This document shows, in pieces, positions 1 to 8,412 of a stretch of 64,000 nt of DNA. The position numbers were made by a program, and so were the translations under genes. Numbering within the stretch: the stretch's first letter is position 1; every line of letters begins with the position of its first letter. Location of the stretch: contig CAZFNS010000008.1 of NCBI GenBank assembly GCA_964520475.1, positions 14,304 through 78,303 on the forward strand, given 5' to 3'. This DNA is from Ruminobacter sp964520475 (GTDB taxonomy: Bacteria; Pseudomonadota; Gammaproteobacteria; Enterobacterales; Succinivibrionaceae). Under the pieces are notes generated by a model. That model ran no database searches, was not told where the DNA came from, and saw only the letters and a program-made list of their open reading frames with translations.

Positions 1-1
1 T

Positions 2-574
2 ACCCTGATTATCGGGGTAATAGCCGTTACTCTCGCGAGCGTCACCACCAGGAGCCAGAAGAGCGACAACGCCAACTACGGCAAGACCGTGGGCCAGGCC
101 AACGCCGTGTCGGGCGTGAACAGGGCCATAAACTTCCTGTCCAGCACCGCCCAGTTCGAGGACCGCGGTTTGTTCCTCCCCACGACGGTTCAGTCGCAGG
201 GCATCGACCAGGCCGTGGTGGGGGGAGTCAACATTGCCACCACGGATTTCTTCAGGGGCGTCGTGAACGTGATGGGCGACTCGCTGCTCGACACCCGCGG
301 CACCGGGGACAGGACGCCCTGGTACCGGGTTCACGACAACTGGACGAGAGAGAAATGCAACAGGTGCGTTATCCTGAATAACGGAACGACAGCATATCTG
401 ATTGAATACCGCGGCTTCCGGGGGCAGACGGGCGATCCGACGTCGTCCGCAGCGAGGATCGGGTACGCCTTCTACAGAATCACTTCCAGAGGGCTTGACA
501 GTGTGGACAACGAACGTTCGGCGGCCATCGTGCAGACCAACGTGGGCATCAGAAGAACTCTTGAGGAGGAGTAA
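2..574 (+). CDS. PilX-like type IV pilus minor pilin assembly protein (5' end missing)
   Basis: The reading frame is open from the window edge to a TAA at 572-574, giving about 190 residues without the true start. The visible N-terminus is a hydrophobic stretch (TLIIGVIAVTLASV) followed by TTRSQ, as in PilX-type proteins whose single N-terminal helix sits in the inner membrane; the rest looks like a periplasmic globular domain. The C-terminal codons include a GAGGAGGAG run that serves as ribosome binding site for the pilin gene 3 nt downstream, so the two are cotranscribed and probably translationally coupled. PilX-type minor pilins prime pilus assembly with PilV, PilW, PilE and PilY1. The call rests on the N-terminal helix and the neighbour, since the sequence is otherwise poorly conserved. 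Confidence 0.6.
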   Translation, partial: TLIIGVIAVTLASVTTRSQKSDNANYGKTVGQANAVSGVNRAINFLSSTAQFEDRGLFLPTTVQSQGIDQAVVGGVNIATTDFFRGVVNVMGDSLLDTRGTGDRTPWYRVHDNWTREKCNRCVILNNGTTAYLIEYRGFRGQTGDPTSSAARIGYAFYRITSRGLDSVDNERSAAIVQTNVGIRRTLEEE

Positions 575-577
575 CAA

Positions 578-1021
578 ATGAGACGCACACAGAGCAAAGG
601 CTTTACTTTAATTGAACTGATGATTGTAATGGCCATCGTGGCGATTCTGGGCATGATCGCGGTTCCCTCGTACAGAAACTACATGATAACCGCGCGCAGA
701 TCCGACGCCACGCAGAATCTGACCAAACTGACCATGGCTCTCGAAAACTGCTATTCCCTGAACAACACGTACGAAAACTGCATTTCGAACGACCAGACGA
801 GTCTCCTTTCGGACGTTTCGGCTTTCTATGACTTCACGTCCGTCGTGGACAGGAACCATTACTACCTCACCGTAACCGCCGCGAGAGGCACGCAAGTCAA
901 CGATATCGACGAATGCAAGACGCTGACGGTCAATCACCTGGGCAGAAGGTACTCCAACTGCGTCACGACGTCATGCACGAGCCGCACCGGCGCCCAGGCC
1001 GACCCGTCCAAGTGCTGGTAA
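578..1021 (+). CDS. pilE: Type IV minor pilin, PilE-like
   Basis: This 147-residue protein starts MRRTQSKG followed by FTLIELMIVMAIVAIL, the class III prepilin signal. A prepilin peptidase would cut after Gly8 to leave an N-methylated Phe9, with the conserved Glu at mature position 5. The hydrophobic helix then continues into VPSYRNYM, typical of PilE and minor pilins. The C-terminal third has several cysteines (NCVTTSC and a final SKCW), compatible with a disulfide-bounded D-region loop. In pseudomonads pilE is the last gene of the fimU-pilV-pilW-pilX-pilY1-pilE operon. Here it directly follows the pilX-like gene and is followed by a terminator, so it also ends the operon. It could be a major pilin, but its position favours a minor one. 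Confidence 0.85.
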   Translation: MRRTQSKGFTLIELMIVMAIVAILGMIAVPSYRNYMITARRSDATQNLTKLTMALENCYSLNNTYENCISNDQTSLLSDVSAFYDFTSVVDRNHYYLTVTAARGTQVNDIDECKTLTVNHLGRRYSNCVTTSCTSRTGAQADPSKCW

Positions 1022-1060
1022 GGCCGTCGCAGTTTCTTTCTGATGCCTGTTGAACGGTTG

Positions 1061-1089
1061 AGCCCTCATCTCGCGTGAGGGCTTTTTTT
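1061..1089 (+). terminator. Rho-independent terminator after pilE
   Basis: Perfect 8-bp stem AGCCCTCA (1061-1068) with TGAGGGCT (1076-1083), loop TCTCGCG, followed by a run of T residues to 1089. It ends the pilus operon ahead of the convergent rlmJ. Confidence 0.9.
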
Positions 1090-1141
1090 ATGCCCCGCGT
1101 CCGGCGGGTCCGGGGGCTCTCCATCGCTTCTTCCGGCCGTT

Positions 1142-1996
1142 TCAGCCGTCGAAGGTGAGCAGTTCCAGCCTGAATTTCGCGGAGCCGTCCAGGGCGAGCG
1201 TCTCCCGCAGGACCGGCAGAACTTCCCCGAGCTTCTCCGCCAGCCCGTACGGCGCGTTGAGGATGATCACGCCGGAGCCGTACATGCCCGGCGGGGCGTC
1301 CCGCTCGCGCACGGCGAGCTCGGCCCGGAGCGTCCTTTTGACGTTGAGTTTCGCGAGCCCCCGGATCAGGGTCCAGCTCTGATCTTCGGCCCGGCCGAGC
1401 AGTGGGTACCAGACGGCGTAGACGCTCTCCGGGTATTTGCGGGCGGCGGTTTTGACGAGATGCGCGGTGCCGGCGTACTCGCCTTCGAGTTCGTACGGGG
1501 GATCCACGAAGACGAGCCCCCGGCGGATCTCCGGGGGAATCAGCGCCGGCAGCCCCTCGCGGGCGTCGCGCAGGTGCGCGTGGCAGAAGGCGCAGTGGCG
1601 CAGGTTGTATTTGAGGCTCTCGAAGTCGGCCGGGTGAAGTTCCAGGAAGTGGGCGCTGTCGCCCTCGCCGAGCAGATCCGCCGCGAACAGGGGCGAACCC
1701 GGGTAGAACGAGAGCCCGTTTTCGCCGTCGTTCGCGTTCATGACGGCCCGGAAGTATTCGGGAACCAGTTCCCCGAGCGCCGCGCTGCCCGCCGCCTTGG
1801 CGACGCCGTTCAGGTATTCGCCCGTCTGCCGGCTCCACGCGCTGTCGAGCCGGTAAAGCCCGGCGCCCGCGTGGGTGTCGATATGGGTCAGGGGCTTACC
1901 CTTCGCCTTGAGCAGGCGGAGGATGAGGCACAGGATGACGTGTTTGAGCACGTCGGCGTGGTTGCCGGCGTGAAATCCGTGTCTGTAGCTAAGCAT
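1142..1996 (-). CDS. rlmJ: 23S rRNA (adenine2030-N6)-methyltransferase RlmJ
   Basis: RlmJ methylates N6 of A2030 in 23S rRNA using S-adenosylmethionine. The 284-residue product begins MLSYRHGFHAGNHADV, the family's hallmark N-terminus, close to the E. coli protein of 280 residues. DTHAGAGLY is the SAM-binding motif, and VFVDPPYE is the catalytic (D/N)PPY motif of N6-adenine methylases. The start overlaps the end of the ABC-F gene by 8 nt, so the two minus-strand genes form one operon that converges on pilE. Confidence 0.95.
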   Translation of the reverse strand: MLSYRHGFHAGNHADVLKHVILCLILRLLKAKGKPLTHIDTHAGAGLYRLDSAWSRQTGEYLNGVAKAAGSAALGELVPEYFRAVMNANDGENGLSFYPGSPLFAADLLGEGDSAHFLELHPADFESLKYNLRHCAFCHAHLRDAREGLPALIPPEIRRGLVFVDPPYELEGEYAGTAHLVKTAARKYPESVYAVWYPLLGRAEDQSWTLIRGLAKLNVKRTLRAELAVRERDAPPGMYGSGVIILNAPYGLAEKLGEVLPVLRETLALDGSAKFRLELLTFDG

Positions 1997-3941
1997 GAGG
2001 TTCCTCCCGTCCGGAAGCCGCGCCGAATTCGCGCGTCCGCCGTTCCAGAATTTCGCTTTTTTCCATCCAGAGCGTTTCCGCCTCGCCGAGCTCGGACTCC
2101 GTCCGGCTCCGCCTCAGCAGGACGTCCCGCAATTCCTCCCGGCGTCCGGGGTCGTACAGTTTTTCGTCGGCGAGCCGGGCTTCGAGCCGGGCCTTCAGAT
2201 CGGAAAGCTCGGCGATCCGTCTGTCGAGATTTTCGATTTCCTGTTTCAGCGGCCGGAGACTTTCCCTGAACCCGGCCTCGATTTTCTTCCGTTCCTTCGA
2301 TTTGAACGCCGCGTTCCGCTCCGGCCCGGGTTCCGGGGCCGCCGGGCGGGCCCGTTCGGCGGTTTTCTTTTTGTCGAGCCCGGCGAGATAGGCGCGGTAG
2401 TCGCCGAGGTCGCCCGCGAACGGGGCGACGCGGCCCTCGCTGACGAGATAAAACTCGTCGGTGGTGGTTTTGAGGAGGTGGCGGTCGTGGGAAACCGCGA
2501 TCAGGGCTCCCCGGAAGCCGGCAAGCGCCAGGATGAGGGCCTCGCGCATGTCGAGATCCAGGTGGTTGGTCGGCTCGTCCAGGAGCAGCAGGTTGGGGCG
2601 CTGCCAGACGATGAGCGCGAGGGCGAGCCGGGCTTTTTCCCCGCCGCTGAAATGGCCGGTTTCCTCGAGGGCCTTGTCCCCGCCGAAGCCGAAGCCGCCG
2701 AGGAAGGAGCGCAGATCCTGCTCCCGGGCGTCCGGGGCCAGCCGCGCCAGGTGGGCGAGGGGCGAGGCCCCGCCGTCGAGGCTTTCCACCCGGTGCTGGG
2801 CGAAATAGCCGATTCTGACGCCCTTGGCCGCGTTCAGGACGCCGCCGAGCGGGGGAATGACCCCGGCCAGCGTTTTGATGAGCGTGGATTTGCCGGCGCC
2901 GTTACGGCCGAGCAGGCCGATCCGCGACCCGGGAGAAAGAGTGAGTTCAACGCCGGTCAGGACGGTTTTGTCCGGATAGCCGGCGGTCAGGTCTTCCAGG
3001 CGGACGAGCGCGCGGGGCATTTCGCCGCAGTCCCCGAATTCGAACGAGAAAGGCGAGTCGTAGCGGGCGAGGACGATCCGTTCCATCTTTTCCATGGCCT
3101 TCAGGCGGCTCTGCGCCTGCCTGGCCTTGGTCGCCTTGTACCGGAACCTGTCCACGAAGGAGCGCAGTCGGGCGAGCTTTGCCTGCTGCTTTTCGTAAAG
3201 GGCTTCCTGCAGGGCGATCCGGCGGGACCTTTCCTCCTCGAAGGCGGAGAAGTTGCCCGTGTACATGCGCAGCTTCAGGTTCTCGATATGGATGACGCGC
3301 GTGCAGATGTTGTCCAGGAAGTCCCGGTCGTGCGAGACGATGATAAGGGTGCCGGGGTAGCCGCGCAGCCAGTCCTCGAGCCAGATCACCGTGTCAAGAT
3401 CCAGATGGTTGGTGGGCTCGTCGAGCAGCAGCAGATCCGAGGGGCAGAGCAGCGCCCGGGCGAGATTGAGGCGCATCCGCCAGCCCCCGGAGAAGTTTTT
3501 CACCGGGGCGTCGTAATCTTCCCGGGCGAAGCCCAGGCCGGTAAGCAGGGCCTCGGCCCGGTTCCGGACGGCGTAGCCCCCGGCGGCTTCGAGTTCCGCG
3601 TGCGCGGCGGCCGCCGCCATGCCGTCCCCCCGCTCTTCGGCCGCGCGCGCCGCGGCCTGCAGGCGGCGGAACTTCGCGTCCCCGTCCATGACGTAGTCGG
3701 CGGCGCCCTCGGCGAGGGCGGGGGTCTCCTGGGAAACCGAAGCGACGACCCAGCCGTCCGGGACGACGATTTCCCCGGCCTCGGGAGCCAGTTCCCCTTT
3801 TATCGCCGCGAACAGGGACGATTTGCCGCACCCGTTTTTGCCCACCAGGCCGACTTTGGCGCGCGGGTACACGACCGCCGAGGCGTCCTTCAGCAGGACG
3901 GCGCCTCCCCGCGCTATTTCGAGATTGTTAAAGTAAAGCAT
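1989..3941 (-). CDS. yheS: ABC-F family ATPase, YheS-like
   Basis: The 650-residue protein has two ABC domains in one chain and no membrane segment, which defines the ABC-F group of ribosome-associated ATPases. Domain 1 has Walker A GKNGCGKSS, signature FSGGWRMRL and Walker B LLLLDEPTNHLDLD. Domain 2 has GRNGAGKST, FSGGEKARL and a second LLLLDEPTNHLDLD. The charged linker between them and the Lys/Glu-rich C-terminal coiled coil (residues about 545-640) match YheS (637 residues in E. coli). YheS is thought to act on stalled ribosomes. Uup and EttA are alternatives, but the start MLYFNNLEI and the length favour YheS. It leads the operon with rlmJ. Confidence 0.88.
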   Translation of the reverse strand: MLYFNNLEIARGGAVLLKDASAVVYPRAKVGLVGKNGCGKSSLFAAIKGELAPEAGEIVVPDGWVVASVSQETPALAEGAADYVMDGDAKFRRLQAAARAAEERGDGMAAAAAHAELEAAGGYAVRNRAEALLTGLGFAREDYDAPVKNFSGGWRMRLNLARALLCPSDLLLLDEPTNHLDLDTVIWLEDWLRGYPGTLIIVSHDRDFLDNICTRVIHIENLKLRMYTGNFSAFEEERSRRIALQEALYEKQQAKLARLRSFVDRFRYKATKARQAQSRLKAMEKMERIVLARYDSPFSFEFGDCGEMPRALVRLEDLTAGYPDKTVLTGVELTLSPGSRIGLLGRNGAGKSTLIKTLAGVIPPLGGVLNAAKGVRIGYFAQHRVESLDGGASPLAHLARLAPDAREQDLRSFLGGFGFGGDKALEETGHFSGGEKARLALALIVWQRPNLLLLDEPTNHLDLDMREALILALAGFRGALIAVSHDRHLLKTTTDEFYLVSEGRVAPFAGDLGDYRAYLAGLDKKKTAERARPAAPEPGPERNAAFKSKERKKIEAGFRESLRPLKQEIENLDRRIAELSDLKARLEARLADEKLYDPGRREELRDVLLRRSRTESELGEAETLWMEKSEILERRTREFGAASGREEPHA

Positions 3942-4002
3942 AGGTTTCCGCCCGAGAACGGCGCCCGGGGCTCCGGGAAGACGCCGCCGGAAAATTTTTC
4001 AA

Positions 4003-4031
4003 AGTTTAATACATATGCCGGGCTCTGTCCA
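4003..4031 (-). promoter_or_regulatory. Probable promoter of yheS-rlmJ
   Basis: On the minus strand TGGACA (4031-4026) and TAAACT (4008-4003) are separated by 17 nt, and the -10 lies about 60 nt before the yheS start. Read by eye from consensus only. Confidence 0.5.
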
Positions 4032-4110
4032 CTTTCCGCCCGCGGCCGGCAACGGGCCCTCCCGCGCGCCCGCGCCGGGGCAAATCGGTAATTTTTTACG
4101 TCCGCGCCTG

Positions 4111-4119
4111 TGCTATAAT
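4111..4119 (+). promoter_or_regulatory. Extended -10 promoter of slyD
   Basis: TGCTATAAT is a perfect -10 hexamer (4114-4119) with the TGN extension. The -35 region 17 nt upstream (4091-4096, ATTTTT) is weak, as expected for an extended -10 promoter. It lies 44 nt before the slyD start. Confidence 0.75.
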
Positions 4120-4162
4120 TGGGGAGTTTCGTTTCAAACGGGTTATTTGCTGAGATTTTTTT

Positions 4163-5073
4163 ATGAAGATTACATCAAACACCGTCGTGTCAATCGACTA
4201 CATCGTCACCGACGAAAACGGCCAGGTTCTCGACACCACCAACGGCCAGGACGCGATGGAGGTGCTCATCGGCCATTCGAACATCGTGCCCGGGCTGGAG
4301 GACGCCCTGCTCGGCAAGGAGAAAGGCGACAGCGTCGACGTGCTGGTGCCCCCCGAAAGAGCTTACGGCGTCAGGCATCCCGAGCTGATCCAGGAAATCG
4401 GGCGCAATCTCTTCGAGGGCATGGAACTCCGCGTGGGCGACAGCTTCCTCGCCGACACCGATCTGGGCAGGAAGCCCATCGTGGTCAGGGAAATCAGGGA
4501 AAACACCGTGGTGGTGGACGGAAACCACCCGCTCGCGGGCATGGCCCTTAAATTCATGGTGGACATCATCGACGTCAGACAGGCGACCGACTCGGAAATC
4601 GAGCACGGCCACGTGCACGGCCCTGACGGTTGCTGCCACGAGGGCGGGAGCGATCGCGACGGCGGGCACGAGTGCTGCCGGGGCGGGAGCCGCGACGGCG
4701 AGTGCGGGCACGATCACGGGCACGGACACGGACACTGCCACGGCCTCGGGCATGAGCATGAGGACGGGCACGAGCACGAGCACGAGCATGAGCATGAGCA
4801 TGAGCATGAGGACGAGCACGGGCACGAGCACGAGCATGAGCATGAGCATGAGCATGAAGGCGAACCCGAGCGCGAGGAAAGCCGCGAGTCCGNNNNNNNN
4901 NNNNNNNNNNNNNNNNNNNNNNNNNNNNNNNNNNNNNNNNNNNNNNNNNNNNNNNNNNNNNNNNNNNNNNNNNNNNNNNNNNNNNNNNNNNNGAGCATGA
5001 GCATGAGCATGAAGGCGAACCCGAGCGCGAGGAAAGCCGCGAGTCCGGCGGGGACGAAGGCGGGCGCGGCTGA
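4163..5073 (+). CDS. slyD: FKBP-type peptidyl-prolyl isomerase SlyD with long His/Glu metal-binding tail (interrupted by an assembly gap)
   Basis: SlyD is a cytoplasmic proline isomerase and chaperone whose histidine-rich tail delivers nickel, notably to hydrogenase. Residues 1 to about 150 are the FKBP domain (MKITSNTVVSIDY, GLEDALLG, VPPERAYG) with the chaperone insert. From about residue 150 the sequence becomes metal-ligand rich, with paired cysteines (GCCHEGG, ECCRGG), then GHDHGHGHGHCHG, then long runs of His-Glu pairs. A block of 100 Ns (4893-4992) interrupts the tail. After the gap the correct frame is GAG CAT GAG CAT..., ending at TGA 5071-5073. The 100-N spacer shifts the apparent frame, so a naive translation runs on to 5116 with an artificial Ser-Met repeat. 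If the flanking 55-bp copies are one sequence, the protein is about 251 residues. Confidence 0.9.
4838..5047. repeat. Identical 55-bp copies flanking a 100-N scaffold gap
   Basis: Bases 4838-4892 and 4993-5047 are identical (they begin GAGCATGAGCAT and end GCCGCGAGTCCG) and sit on either side of the N run 4893-4992. The round length of 100 is a standard placeholder for a gap of unknown size. The upstream copy continues a GAGCAT/GAGCAC hexamer repeat. The simplest reading is two contigs that overlap but were not merged, or a collapsed repeat expansion. Confidence 0.9.
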
Positions 5074-5099
5074 GCCGGCCCCCGGCGCGATTGACCGTC

Positions 5100-6623
5100 A
5101 TGAAGCACATCGTTAAATTTTTCCCCGAAATAATCGTCAAAAGCAGATCCGTCCGCAAGGAAATGTCCCGGGTGCTGCAGAGCAACATCAGAAACGTCCT
5201 GGGACGCTCCGGGGTTAAGGTCAGGATTCAGGACTGCTGGGACAAACTGGTGATCCGCCCCGACGAGCGGTACCCGTGCCCGCGGACCGCCGCGGAAATC
5301 GGGGAGCTGCTCGGCCGGATACCGGGGATCCACGCCGTGCTCGAGGCGGAAGAGTACGGGTACTCCTCCCTGCGCGACGTTTACGAAAAAACGGCGGCCG
5401 TTTACGGCGAAAAGCTCGCCGGCAAAACCTTTTGCGTGCGCGTGAAGCGCAAGGGGAACCAGGATTTCAGCTCGGTCGACGTCGAGCGGTACGTGGGCGG
5501 CGAGCTCCACGACAATTTCCCTTCGGCCGGCGTCAGGCTGGAAGACCCGGATCTGACCGTCTCCATCGAGATAGACGGGGACCGCATGTTCCTGGTCACC
5601 GCGGTCCGCCCCGGCATGGGCGGGTATCCCCTGTCCACGCAGGACGACGTCCTCAGCCTCATATCCGGGGGCTTCGACTCGGGCGTGTCGACGTATATGC
5701 TGATTAGAAGGGGCTGCCGGGTGCATTACCTCTTCTTCAACCTCGGCGGGACCGAGCACGAGACCGGGGTCATGCGGGAATGCTACTATCTCTGGGACAA
5801 ATACGCCTCGTCGCACCGGGTCCGCTTCATCAGCGTGCCTTTTGAGAAAATGGTCGGCGAGATCCTCACCAAAACCCATCACAGCGTGCGCGGCGTCATT
5901 CTGAAGAGGATGATGTTGCGCGCCGCCGCGGCCGTCGCCGCGCGGGCGGGCGCGGGAGCGCTCGCCACCGGGGAAAGCCTCGGGCAGGTCTCCAGCCAGA
6001 CCCTGGCCAACCTCGCGGTCATCGACGCCGCGGCCGGCGTCCTGGTCCTGCGCCCGCTCATCGCGGCCGACAAGCAGGACATCATCGACCGGGCCCGGGA
6101 AATCGGCACGATCCGTTTCGCTGAAACCATGCCCGAGTACTGCGGGATCATCTCGGACCGGCCGACGGTCAGGGCCGACCCCGCCTTCGTGGCGAGCGAG
6201 GAGGCGAAGATCGACCCCGCCCTCGCCGGGGAGCTCGCCGCGGCCGCGCGCTGGACGGACATCCGGGACGTCCCGGGGATCACCGCGGAGATGATCGAGC
6301 GCGACGTCGAGGTCACCGAGTTCGCCGCGAGCAACGAGGTCGTCGTGGACATCAGGACCCGGGAGGAGATCGAGGCCAGGCCGCTGGTCACGGAAAAGGA
6401 GCATCTCGAGATCCCCTTTTTCAAGATCTCGTCGGTGTTCGGCGGCCTCGACCGGACCAGGACTTATCTGCTTTACTGCGGCAGGGGCGTGATGAGCCGG
6501 ATGCAGGCGCGGCACCTCATGGATCTGGGCTACCGCAACGTCAAGGTGTACCGGGAGCCGGAAAAGCGGGCGGGATCCTGCGCGGCCCCGCCGCGGGAGC
6601 GGCCCGCGGGCGGCGGCGAATGA
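5100..6623 (+). CDS. thiI: tRNA 4-thiouridine synthetase / thiazole sulfur carrier enzyme ThiI
   Basis: ThiI adenylates U8 of tRNA and transfers sulfur to it, and in many bacteria also supplies sulfur for the thiamine thiazole. From ATG 5100 the protein has 507 residues. An N-terminal ferredoxin-like and THUMP region (residues 1 to about 165) is followed by the PP-loop SGGFDSGVS starting near residue 189. EYCGIISDRPTV holds Cys348, matching the E. coli disulfide partner Cys344. A C-terminal rhodanese domain has YCGRGVMSRMQA with the persulfide cysteine at 460 (E. coli Cys456). The TTG at 5091 is in frame, but MKHIVKFFPEI matches the family start. The presence of the rhodanese domain argues for roles in both 4-thiouridine and thiazole synthesis. 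Confidence 0.95.
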   Translation: MKHIVKFFPEIIVKSRSVRKEMSRVLQSNIRNVLGRSGVKVRIQDCWDKLVIRPDERYPCPRTAAEIGELLGRIPGIHAVLEAEEYGYSSLRDVYEKTAAVYGEKLAGKTFCVRVKRKGNQDFSSVDVERYVGGELHDNFPSAGVRLEDPDLTVSIEIDGDRMFLVTAVRPGMGGYPLSTQDDVLSLISGGFDSGVSTYMLIRRGCRVHYLFFNLGGTEHETGVMRECYYLWDKYASSHRVRFISVPFEKMVGEILTKTHHSVRGVILKRMMLRAAAAVAARAGAGALATGESLGQVSSQTLANLAVIDAAAGVLVLRPLIAADKQDIIDRAREIGTIRFAETMPEYCGIISDRPTVRADPAFVASEEAKIDPALAGELAAAARWTDIRDVPGITAEMIERDVEVTEFAASNEVVVDIRTREEIEARPLVTEKEHLEIPFFKISSVFGGLDRTRTYLLYCGRGVMSRMQARHLMDLGYRNVKVYREPEKRAGSCAAPPRERPAGGGE

Positions 6624-6627
6624 CGAA

Positions 6628-6664
6628 CAAAGACCCGGGCGGGATCGTCCGGGTCTTTGCTTTT
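6628..6664 (+). terminator. Rho-independent terminator after thiI
   Basis: Perfect 11-bp stem CAAAGACCCGG (6628-6638) with CCGGGTCTTTG (6649-6659), 10-nt loop, then CTTTT. It begins 5 nt past the thiI stop and lies between convergent thiI and yajL. The reverse strand has AAAG before the stem, so it may work in both directions. Confidence 0.85.
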
Positions 6665-6696
6665 CCGCGCGGGCGGGAAGCCCGCCGGGGGAGGGG

Positions 6697-7266
6697 TTAC
6701 GCCAGGGCGTTCGGGCCGAACAGCATGTTCCCCGCCACCCGTTCGGCGGTTTCGGTGTCCTTGAGCACGGCGAGCACGGTCAGGCCGAATTTGCAGGCGA
6801 AGGCCGGGCCCCGCGCGGTGATGATCCGGTTCACCGGATCGACGACGACGTCTTCCTCGGACTTGCAGCGGATCTCGTCGGTGGTGCCGGGATAACCCGT
6901 GGCGGGGGTGTTCTCGTCGAGGATGCCGTGGCGGGCGAGGACGAACCCCGGGCCGGCGCAGATGGCGGCGATCAGCCCGCCGCGCTTCTTCTGGGCGCGC
7001 AGCACCCGGCCGACCAGCTCGGAGTCGCGGCAGTTGCAGGCTCCTTTGTATCCTCCCGGCACGATGACCGCGTCGTATCCTTCCTCCGCGTCCTTGAGCA
7101 GAATGTCGGCTTTCACCGTAAGCCCGTGGGAGGTCCGCACCTCGAGGGAAGCGTCGGACAGCGCCGCGAGGGTGACTTCGACGCCGCCGCGGGTGAGGAT
7201 GTCGGCGGGGGCGACGGTTTCGATGTCTTCGGCTCCCTCGGCGAATATTATCAATGCTCTGGTCAT
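6697..7266 (-). CDS. yajL: DJ-1/PfpI family protein YajL
   Basis: This 189-residue protein belongs to the DJ-1/PARK7 superfamily. The nucleophile-elbow cysteine is Cys103 in AAICAGP, and Glu16 in GAEDIE is the usual partner that lowers its pKa. VIVPGGYKGA and the C-terminal TARGPAFACKFGL match YajL (196 residues in E. coli), a stress chaperone reported to repair glycated proteins and nucleotides. It overlaps panE by 4 nt (start and stop share ATGA), so they are cotranscribed. thiI, yajL and panE are also neighbours in E. coli, although here thiI is on the other strand. Confidence 0.92.
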   Translation of the reverse strand: MTRALIIFAEGAEDIETVAPADILTRGGVEVTLAALSDASLEVRTSHGLTVKADILLKDAEEGYDAVIVPGGYKGACNCRDSELVGRVLRAQKKRGGLIAAICAGPGFVLARHGILDENTPATGYPGTTDEIRCKSEEDVVVDPVNRIITARGPAFACKFGLTVLAVLKDTETAERVAGNMLFGPNALA

Positions 7267-8228
7267 ATGGACTCCTTCTGAGATTTCAGCGTGCTGTAGA
7301 GATATCGGGCGTATGGTGTTTTTATACCATATTTCGCGGCCGTTTTGATTAAAACGCCCAAAATATAATCCAATTCTGTCCGCTTGCCGCCATAATAATC
7401 CCGGTGCGTGGAGGAATAGTTCGCGGCGGTCGCCCGGGCGACGCCGGCCGCCCGCTCCGCGATTTCGGCCGGGGTGGTTTTCAGCCCGAGCCGCTCCAGC
7501 ACGGGGGCGATCTCGGCCGCGATGTCCGCCATGAGCCCGGGGTACGCGAGTATCCCGCCGTTGCGGCAGTTCTTGAGCGCGGTCAGGGGGTTGATGACGG
7601 CGTTCACCGCCAGTTTCGCGAGGAGTTCCCCGCGGATGGCGTCCGTGTAGGCCCCCATGGGCATGCTTTTCACGAAATATTTGACGAGAGGGGTCTCCCG
7701 CGCGTGCCGCAGGGGCCCGGCGCGGGTGGGGCCGAGGCCGTTTTCGCGGACGCTGAACCCGCGGTGCTCGGCGCCGTTCGCGGTCGCCGCCACGTAGAGC
7801 CGTCCGGTCCGGGTCAGCCGGGCGAGTTCGTCCTGGACGCCGAAGCCGTTCACCATGAGGATCACGGGGGTGCGCGCCCGCAGGTGGGGCCGGATGTCGC
7901 GGATCACCCCGGACACCGAATAGGCCTTGACGGTGATGACCACGAGGTCCGCGGTCCGCGCGGAGGGCGCCGGGCCGACGTCCCGGACGCAGCGCCGGGA
8001 GGCGCCGAGGGAATCCAGGCGGCAGCGGCAGACGGCCTTCCGCGCCTTCGCGACGCGGGTGTCGGTGAAACCGACCCTGAAACGGCCGCCGCGGCGCAGG
8101 AACTCCGCCGTGAGCTGACCGATGCTGCCGGCCCCGATGATGCGGACGGAGGGCCTGCCGTCGGCTTTCTTCCGCCCCGGGGCGGGTGAGGGCTTCCGCG
8201 CGGCGCCCGGATATTTACAGTTTTTCAT
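7263..8228 (-). CDS. panE: 2-dehydropantoate 2-reductase (ketopantoate reductase)
   Basis: PanE reduces ketopantoate to pantoate with NADPH in coenzyme A synthesis. The protein has the Rossmann motif GAGSIGQL, the VNGFGVQDEL segment holding the substrate-contacting Asn, and KLAVNAVINPLTAL in the C-terminal helical domain with the catalytic lysine region. Annotated from the first ATG it has 321 residues with about 26 extra, Lys/Pro-rich N-terminal residues ahead of the Rossmann strand. E. coli PanE has 303, so the true start may lie further in, although I see no better start codon. It is the first gene of the panE-yajL pair. Confidence 0.88.
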   Translation of the reverse strand: MKNCKYPGAARKPSPAPGRKKADGRPSVRIIGAGSIGQLTAEFLRRGGRFRVGFTDTRVAKARKAVCRCRLDSLGASRRCVRDVGPAPSARTADLVVITVKAYSVSGVIRDIRPHLRARTPVILMVNGFGVQDELARLTRTGRLYVAATANGAEHRGFSVRENGLGPTRAGPLRHARETPLVKYFVKSMPMGAYTDAIRGELLAKLAVNAVINPLTALKNCRNGGILAYPGLMADIAAEIAPVLERLGLKTTPAEIAERAAGVARATAANYSSTHRDYYGGKRTELDYILGVLIKTAAKYGIKTPYARYLYSTLKSQKESI

Positions 8229-8319
8229 CCGAAACGGGGCATACCGCGGCCCTGCGCCGCGAATATACCGTTAAATTAACACAAATGGCCGATGCGGTGC
8301 CACGAAACGTCAAATGACG

Positions 8320-8328
8320 TGCTATAAT
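8320..8328 (+). promoter_or_regulatory. Extended -10 promoter of xseB-ispA-dxs
   Basis: TGCTATAAT at 8320-8328 with a perfect hexamer and the TGN extension. No good -35 is visible. It lies about 85 nt before the xseB start, in the spacer divergent from panE. Confidence 0.7.
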
Positions 8329-8412
8329 TGAGCACCTGTCAGGGACAGCATTATAGGACTACCCGCGCCTGTTAGTAAACAATTTGCGTGTGATTACAGG
8401 AGGTTCGTGCGA

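Noticed and set aside
1995..4091. 698-codon open frame antisense to yheS
   Set aside because: It mirrors a real ABC-F gene on the other strand and has no recognisable domain; long antisense frames are expected in GC-rich DNA.
4741..4892. GAGCAT/GAGCAC repeats considered as a CRISPR-like array
   Set aside because: They are 6-bp in-frame codon repeats (Glu-His) without spacers, continuing the SlyD tail.
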